From positions 1 to 9,066 of the forward strand of contig JAGIAF010000136.1 in assembly GCA_017745015.1 (NCBI GenBank): a stretch of 9,066 nt of DNA, given 5' to 3'. A program made the translations under genes and the position numbers. How positions within the stretch are numbered: position 1 is the first letter of the stretch; the number at the start of each line of letters is the position of its first letter. Below are positions 7,075-9,066 of the stretch, piece by piece. Source of the stretch: Bdellovibrio sp. (GTDB lineage Bacteria > Bdellovibrionota > Bdellovibrionia > Bdellovibrionales > Bdellovibrionaceae). The notes beneath the pieces were generated by a model. It ran no database searches. It saw nothing but the letters and a program-made list of their open reading frames with translations, and was not told the DNA's origin.

Positions 7075-7896
7075 ATGGCAAAAATTCCTTCGAACCTGCA
7101 AAATATTGAGTCCTTAGTCGAGATCGTCGCAAGCCTTCGCGGCCCCGATGGCTGCCCTTGGGATAAGGAGCAGACTCACGAGAGTCTCACTCAATACGCG
7201 ATCGAGGAAACTCATGAGCTTGTAGAGGCCATCGAAACCCCTTCTGCCGCCCGTGATCAAAAGATAAAAGAAGAACTAGGAGACGTTCTTTTCCAAGTGA
7301 TTCTTCACTCTCAATTAGCCTCAGAGCGTGGAGCATTTACTCTGGAAGATGTGATCAAGAATGTTTCTGAAAAGTTGGTGCGCCGCCACCCCCATGTGTT
7401 TGGAGATGTTTCCGTAGCCGATTCTGCTGAAGTCGCACGCAACTGGGAAGAGATCAAAAAGCAAGAAGCCGCAAAAGAGCCCGCAAAATCTGCTTATGCT
7501 TTGAACGTACCTCCACTTCCCGCTTTGCAACGCGCTTATAAAATCGGCAAGCGTACCGAGAAGTTGCAATTTGACTGGGACAACGCTGAAGGCGTGATGT
7601 TGAAGGTAGAAGAAGAATACGATGAATTGCGCGAAGCCCTTGATGAAGGCAGCGACGCAGAGATCGAGCATGAACTAGGTGATGTGCTTTTCTCTTTGGC
7701 TCAATTGGGTCGTCATTTGAAAATGGATCCCGAGCAAGTTCTCCGCAAGGGCAATTTGCGCTTTGAGACTCGCTTTAACAAGATGATTGAATTTGCTCTT
7801 GCTGATCGGAAAGACTGGGGCAAGCTTTCTCTTGAAGAGAAAGAGGGTTACTGGTTGAAGGCTAAAGAGGCTTTGAAGAAGAGTTCTTTGATTTAG
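7075..7896 (+). CDS. mazG: MazG nucleoside triphosphate pyrophosphohydrolase
   Basis: Cytoplasmic enzyme that converts (d)NTPs to NMPs plus pyrophosphate, cleaning the nucleotide pool and in some bacteria affecting ppGpp-linked stress responses. The protein has 273 residues (E. coli MazG 263) and both tandem MazG domains. The first carries GPDGCPWDKEQTHESL (23-38), the metal-binding EETHE (44-48) and EELGD (66-70). The second carries EEEYDE (179-184) and HELGD (199-203). All the acidic residues expected for metal binding are present. GAGG lies six bases before the ATG. It is transcribed away from pgpH and its TAG stop (7894-7896) overlaps the stop of the convergent HNH-like ORF; no strong terminator is visible directly after it. 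Confidence 0.95.
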   Translation: MAKIPSNLQNIESLVEIVASLRGPDGCPWDKEQTHESLTQYAIEETHELVEAIETPSAARDQKIKEELGDVLFQVILHSQLASERGAFTLEDVIKNVSEKLVRRHPHVFGDVSVADSAEVARNWEEIKKQEAAKEPAKSAYALNVPPLPALQRAYKIGKRTEKLQFDWDNAEGVMLKVEEEYDELREALDEGSDAEIEHELGDVLFSLAQLGRHLKMDPEQVLRKGNLRFETRFNKMIEFALADRKDWGKLSLEEKEGYWLKAKEALKKSSLI

Positions 7897-8237
7897 ACTG
7901 GGTTTTGTTTTTTAGTCTGAGTTGCCATCCTGGCAGATGAGCATAGGAGTTGAAGGTTGTTCTTACTATGATCTCCTCCTGCCCAGCGACTTTGCTTATG
8001 ATCTATTTGCAGCTTCCAAGTACTTTTGCATCGTTGCCCTGATTGAGGATCAATATACTGGCAGCAAGTTTGTTGGCGCTTTACTAGTTTAATATCCAGC
8101 AACGACGGCCCCTTATTGTTAAGCTCCACCGCCACCGTGGCGGTAAAATTTAACATTAATAATGCCGCTATCCGAACACCACTGGTTGCCATAAAAAAAC
8201 GCTTCACTTCATGATAATAAATAGAAAACAAAAACAC
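7893..8237 (-). pseudogene. Degenerate HNH-endonuclease-like ORF
   Basis: The 114-codon ORF begins at GTG 8237, with an internal ATG at 8192, and neither has a good ribosome binding site. Residues 58-99 resemble the C-terminal HNH module: CCQYIDPQSGQRC (58-70, zinc-type cysteines), IDH (78-80), GG (87-88), NNLQLLC (93-99). The final His-Asn that should follow C99 in the HNH fold (C-x-x-H-N) is replaced by SSAR, so a metal-binding residue is missing and catalysis is doubtful. Family members are normally much longer, with an N-terminal region absent here; residues 1-55 match nothing I know and include a hydrophobic stretch (about 20-38). The stop codon overlaps that of mazG. I read it as the decayed tail of an HNH protein, but a short expressed non-catalytic protein is possible. 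Confidence 0.55.
8128..8144. repeat. Perfect 17-base GC-rich palindrome
   Basis: ACCGCCAC, a central C, then GTGGCGGT: two perfectly complementary 8-base arms. It lies inside the degenerate HNH ORF (codons for roughly FTATVAVE) and contrasts with the AT-rich surroundings. No T-run follows on either strand, so it is not a standard terminator. It may be a protein-binding site or chance. Confidence 0.6.
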
Positions 8238-8250
8238 CCATTACTAATTC

Positions 8251-8281
8251 AAAATAAAAACCGATCACGATGATCGATTTT
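8251..8281 (-). terminator. Terminator-like hairpin, probably two-way
   Basis: CGATCA (8262-8267) pairs with TGATCG (8271-8276) across a 3-base loop. On the minus strand the stem is followed by GTTTTTATTTT (8261-8251), a good intrinsic-terminator tail; on the plus strand only ATTTT (8277-8281) follows. The plus-strand reading could end mazG transcripts that run through the HNH region. No obvious minus-strand gene ends here, so the terminator may be a leftover of an inserted element. Confidence 0.5.
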
Positions 8282-8292
8282 CCCTAAGGGGT

Positions 8293-8313
8293 ATGGGAGC
8301 GGGAAGTTCCCAT
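8293..8313. repeat. Nested palindrome before the transposase-like remnant
   Basis: ATGGGA (8293-8298) pairs with TCCCAT (8308-8313), and inside it GGGAA (8301-8305) pairs with TTCCC (8307-8311), so two alternative hairpins compete. It ends seven bases before the ATG of the transposase-like fragment. Subterminal hairpins of this kind are the ends recognised by Y1 transposases, so it may be an old element end; that link is inference. Confidence 0.45.
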
Positions 8314-8319
8314 GACAGG

Positions 8320-8449
8320 ATGTCTTCGAAACTTCGTGCTAAAACAGGCGGACACTAAAGGCAATTGTCAGTCTCTTCCTCTTCCTCACAGAATCCATCT
8401 TCTTGTGCGAGATAAAATAAGCCGTAAAGAAGTTCTTCACTCTTTTAGG
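8320..8449 (+). pseudogene. Possible N-terminal remnant of a Y1 (IS200/REP-type) transposase
   Basis: From ATG 8320 the frame reads MSSKLRAKTGGH and stops at TAA 8356. Shifting frame at 8354 continues it as TKGNCQSLPLP, then HRIHLLVRDKISRKEVLHSF to about 8449. The joined reading GGHTKGN...PLP...IHLLVR resembles the start of bacterial Y1-type transposases (GG-x-x-KG, then RPL and a P-x-HLVLR strand). Loss of two bases (one AC from CACACT) at 8354 would explain the break. No catalytic HxH-plus-Tyr part follows, so nothing functional remains. The evidence is a short pattern match from memory, and it could be chance; a long ORF at 8312-8575 covers the second half but has no ribosome binding site. 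Confidence 0.35.
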
Positions 8450-8713
8450 ACTTCCCAAAATTACGCGTACTTAGATTCCGAACCACCTGTGAATTCCCAT
8501 GAAACTGACCAGAAAATTGCCAGCAGAAAAATATTTCCGCCCTGGTGTTCGAAATTATTTTCTGTGTTTTCATAGACTTAGCGTGTCTCATAATAAGACC
8601 GATTATTAATAGAAAAACAAAATCACACAGTTATGCCTAATTTTAGTTTTAGGTCTATTTAAACGAAACTGATTCCATCACGAACATGGTGGGGCTCAGG
8701 GAGGGCATACCGT
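8450..8713 (+). promoter_or_regulatory. Leader and promoter region of the VWA lipoprotein gene
   Basis: No credible gene is seen; a 36-codon frame from ATG at 8500 (MKLTRKLPAEKYF...) lacks a ribosome binding site. A weak plus-strand promoter candidate is TTTTCA (8567-8572) and CATAAT (8589-8594), 16 bases apart, which would leave a leader of roughly 110 bases. A small GTCT/AGAC inverted repeat surrounds that -10 (8584-8598). The ribosome binding site GGAGG at 8700-8704 is near perfect and nine bases before the start of the next gene. Confidence 0.3.
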
Positions 8714-9066
8714 ATGTTAAATCAAGTTGCACGCAAAACAGTTTTGTTTGGATCTGCTGTCGCAATGCTCGCAGGATGCGGAAAAGGCGGCGGTTCATAC
8801 TCAACGCTTGCCGATTCTTCTAGCTATAAGCAAGAAGCGACATACGAAACTAAGAAGATCGATATCTTATGGATTGTCGACAACTCCGGCTCTATGGAAT
8901 CTTCACAAGCGAACTTGGCTTCTAACTTCCAGTCCTTCATTGCTCGCTTTAATCAATCTAATCATGACTTCCACATGGCTGTGGCAACGACTGATGGTTG
9001 GATGAAGCAATTTAGCTCAACCAACGAAAGAGCTCGTTTTGGAGACGGCCTCACTACTCACTCTGT
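8714..9066 (+). CDS. Von Willebrand A-domain lipoprotein, N-terminal part
   Basis: Gene entering at ATG 8714 and running off the right edge after 117 full codons. The strong GGAGG nine bases upstream fixes the start. Residues 1-22 are a lipoprotein signal: basic start, hydrophobic TVLFGSAVAM, and lipobox LAGC with Cys22 as the lipidated residue. After a Gly/Ser-rich linker comes a VWA domain: KIDILWIVDNSGSM (48-61) contains the MIDAS motif DxSxS at Asp56, Ser58 and Ser60, and HDFHMAVATTDG matches the next strand. VWA domains bind metal and mediate protein-protein or surface contacts. Residue 23 is Gly, not Asp, so outer-membrane sorting through the Lol system is possible, though Lol rules differ among lineages. 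The partner and role are unknown; adhesion or surface assembly would be inference. Confidence 0.85.
   Translation, partial: MLNQVARKTVLFGSAVAMLAGCGKGGGSYSTLADSSSYKQEATYETKKIDILWIVDNSGSMESSQANLASNFQSFIARFNQSNHDFHMAVATTDGWMKQFSSTNERARFGDGLTTHS

Larger units (their letters stand above)
8238..8319. other. Hairpin cluster in AT-rich gap
   Basis: This gap holds two structures listed separately: the terminator-like hairpin at 8262-8276 and the nested palindrome at 8293-8313. A further CCCT/AGGG pair (8282-8285 with 8287-8290) lies between them. I see no gene. Confidence 0.5.

Noticed and set aside
8312..8575. 87-codon plus-strand ORF as an intact gene
   Set aside because: No ribosome binding site and an irregular composition after about residue 46; only the joined-frame transposase remnant is plausible.
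8727..9005. 92-codon plus-strand ORF near the right edge
   Set aside because: Out of frame with the VWA lipoprotein, which has the signal peptide, lipobox, MIDAS motif and ribosome binding site.

Overview
The window looks like chromosomal DNA from a Gram-negative bacterium of the Bdellovibrio group. This is an inference: the gene set (Lol permease and ATPase next to bamA, a frameshifted prfB, a PgpH-type 7TM-HD protein next to ybeY, mazG, a VWA lipoprotein, a decayed HNH protein) and the protein style fit predatory Bdellovibrionota, but no marker gene for a species is present.

Layout. From 6959 down to 1, six housekeeping genes all read on the minus strand: pgpH-like c-di-AMP phosphodiesterase, ybeY, prfB, lolC/E, lolD and the first 134 codons of bamA. 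pgpH and ybeY are 2 bases apart, prfB and lolC overlap as GTGA, and lolC and lolD overlap by 8 bases, so these are probably operonic. prfB may also have its own promoter (perfect TTGACA -35 at the ybeY stop). prfB needs a programmed +1 frameshift at 3957-3971, so the full protein is 376 residues. Together the genes cover second-messenger turnover, ribosome RNA maturation, translation termination and outer-membrane lipoprotein and beta-barrel assembly.

The run is broken between lolD and bamA by about 600 non-coding bases. This stretch holds two long palindromic elements (563-708 and 841-995) in opposite orientation. They share a conserved core that folds into the same three-way junction. Two inner stems have different sequences in the two copies but stay fully base-paired, and the long outer arms are also different yet self-complementary. 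This is the most unusual feature of the window.

On the plus strand, mazG (7075-7896) diverges from pgpH and runs tail to tail into a degenerate HNH-nuclease-like ORF (8237-7893). Next comes about 470 bases of what looks like mobile-element debris: a two-way terminator-like hairpin, nested palindromes and a possible frameshifted fragment of an IS200/REP-type (Y1) transposase. The window ends inside a new plus-strand gene (8714 onwards), a von Willebrand A-domain lipoprotein with a strong ribosome binding site.
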